Source: an uncultured Gemmatimonadales bacterium
GTDB lineage: Bacteria > Gemmatimonadota > Gemmatimonadetes > Longimicrobiales > Gaopeijiaceae
Assembly: GCA_937982605.1 (NCBI GenBank)
Contig: CALJLC010000523.1
Coordinates: 1-7,508, forward strand
DNA: 7,508 nucleotides
Direction: 5' to 3'
Part shown: positions 6,790 through 7,508 of the stretch, one piece after another
Layout of the letters: each line of letters begins with the position of its first letter
Numbering within the stretch: the first letter of the stretch is position 1
Translations under genes and position numbers: made by a program
Notes under the pieces: generated by a model
What the model was told of the DNA's origin: nothing
What the model saw: only the letters and a program-made list of their open reading frames with translations
The model's database searches: none

Positions 6790-7508
6790 CGAGGTCCTCG
6801 TCGAGCGGACCGGACAGGTGGTCGAGCTGACGCTCAACCGTCCGGACCGGCTCAACGCGGTCAGCCGACGGCTCTACGAACGGCTGATCGAGGAGCTGGA
6901 GCGAGCCGACGAGGACCGCCGGGTGCGCTGCGTCGTGCTCACCGGCGCGGGGCGCGCCTTCTGCGCCGGCGCGGACCTCAAGGCGCACGCGGACGGCCCA
7001 CCCGATCCCGCCGAGCGGGAGCGCTACATCGACGCCGCGCAGCGGGTGAACCGGCTCCTGCAGACGATGGGCACGCCGATCGTGGCCGCGGTCAACGGGG
7101 CCGCCATCGGCGGCGGGCTCGAGCTGGCGCTCTCGTGCGACCTCATGATCGTCGCCGCCGACGCGAAGCTCCGCCTCCCCGAGGTGGCGCTCGCCACCTT
7201 CATCGGGGGCGGGGTCTCGTACACGCTCGCCGAACGGGTCGGAGTGCTGAAGGCGCGAGAGCTCATCTACTTCGGCGACTTCTTCAGCGGGTCGGACGCC
7301 GCGGCGATGGGCCTCGCCAACCTCGCGCGGCCGACGCCCGACGAGGTGCGCCAGACCGCACGCGAATGGGCCGGGCGCCTCGCCGCGCAGGCGCCGCTCT
7401 CCCTGGCGGCGGCCAAGCGGCTCATCGGGCCGGCCGCCGCGCGCACGCCGGAGGAGATCCTCGACGCGGAACGCGCGGCGCTCGACGCCATCTTCGGGTC
7501 GCGGGACT
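6782..7508 (+). CDS. Enoyl-CoA hydratase/isomerase family protein (crotonase), 3' end outside the window
   Basis: The frame is open from GTG 6782 to the window end: 242 codons with no stop. Crotonases run to about 255-265 residues, so roughly 15-20 residues are missing. The family normally adds water to, or isomerises, an enoyl-CoA thioester in the cytoplasm. The N-terminus (VELTLNRPDRLNAVS) is typical. Oxyanion-hole segments are AFCAGADL (about 59-66, likely Ala62) and NGAAIGGGLE (about 105-114, likely Gly111). Glu114 and Glu134 fall where the two catalytic glutamates of hydratases lie, with the same 20-residue spacing as Glu144/Glu164 of the rat mitochondrial enzyme. This favours hydratase chemistry over members that lack one Glu. 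There is no signal peptide. It overlaps the amidohydrolase gene by 8 nt and probably belongs to the same transcript. The specific acyl-CoA cannot be inferred. Confidence 0.92.
   Translation, partial: MADEVLVERTGQVVELTLNRPDRLNAVSRRLYERLIEELERADEDRRVRCVVLTGAGRAFCAGADLKAHADGPPDPAERERYIDAAQRVNRLLQTMGTPIVAAVNGAAIGGGLELALSCDLMIVAADAKLRLPEVALATFIGGGVSYTLAERVGVLKARELIYFGDFFSGSDAAAMGLANLARPTPDEVRQTAREWAGRLAAQAPLSLAAAKRLIGPAAARTPEEILDAERAALDAIFGSRD

Larger units (their letters stand above)
1..7508 (+). other. Probable single operon: deacylase end, tctCBA, S15 hydrolase, D-aminoacylase-like, crotonase
   Basis: All seven genes share one strand. The junctions are 4-nt overlap (72-75), 4-nt overlap (1043-1046), 13-nt overlap (1573-1585), 16-nt gap (3091-3106), 4-nt overlap (5146-5149) and 8-nt overlap (6782-6789). 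No promoter-like or terminator-like hairpin plus T-run was seen at any junction. The operon begins before and ends after the window. Shared transcription is inferred from spacing alone. Confidence 0.75.

Noticed and set aside
1..7508. Mobile element, CRISPR, toxin-antitoxin or phage-defence content
   Set aside because: No transposase, direct-repeat array, terminal inverted repeats, tRNA or defence-type domain was seen. Base composition appears even and all genes look metabolic.

Overview
This 7.5 kb window is very GC-rich (roughly 70%, strong G/C at third codon positions) and is filled end to end by seven genes on the + strand. Neighbouring genes overlap by 4 to 13 nt or lie 16 nt apart, so the window reads as the inside of one long operon. 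Three products carry lipobox signal peptides, one of them also twin-arginine, and the transporter uses an extracytoplasmic binding protein. This suggests a diderm, GC-rich bacterium such as a Gemmatimonadota-, Myxococcota- or Proteobacteria-like lineage. No rRNA or other phylogenetic marker is present, so that placement is weak.

Layout: (1) 1-75, the last 24 codons of an upstream gene, probably a succinylglutamate desuccinylase/aspartoacylase-like deacylase. (2) 72-1046 tctC, 1043-1585 tctB and 1573-3090 tctA, a complete tripartite tricarboxylate transporter (TTT) in the order binding protein, small membrane subunit, large membrane subunit. (3) 3107-5149, a Tat-exported lipoprotein hydrolase of the CocE/NonD (peptidase S15) family with an intact Ser-Asp-His triad. 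(4) 5146-6789, a lipoprotein amidohydrolase of the N-acyl-D-amino-acid deacylase family, in which the usual bridging cysteine position appears to be aspartate. (5) 6782-7508, an enoyl-CoA hydratase/isomerase (crotonase) cut off by the window end about 15-20 codons before its expected stop.

Working model (inference): the two membrane-anchored hydrolases cleave an acylated, amide or ester substrate outside the cytoplasm. The TctC lipoprotein captures a released carboxylate, TctAB imports it, and cytoplasmic steps, including a crotonase acting on a CoA thioester, catabolise it. The partial upstream deacylase would fit the same theme. The actual substrate cannot be read from the sequence.

No RNA genes, mobile elements, CRISPR arrays, promoters, terminators or non-coding stretch longer than 16 nt were found. 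Each gene belongs to a known family. What is possibly unusual is the combination and the cell-surface placement of the hydrolases, not a new class of system.
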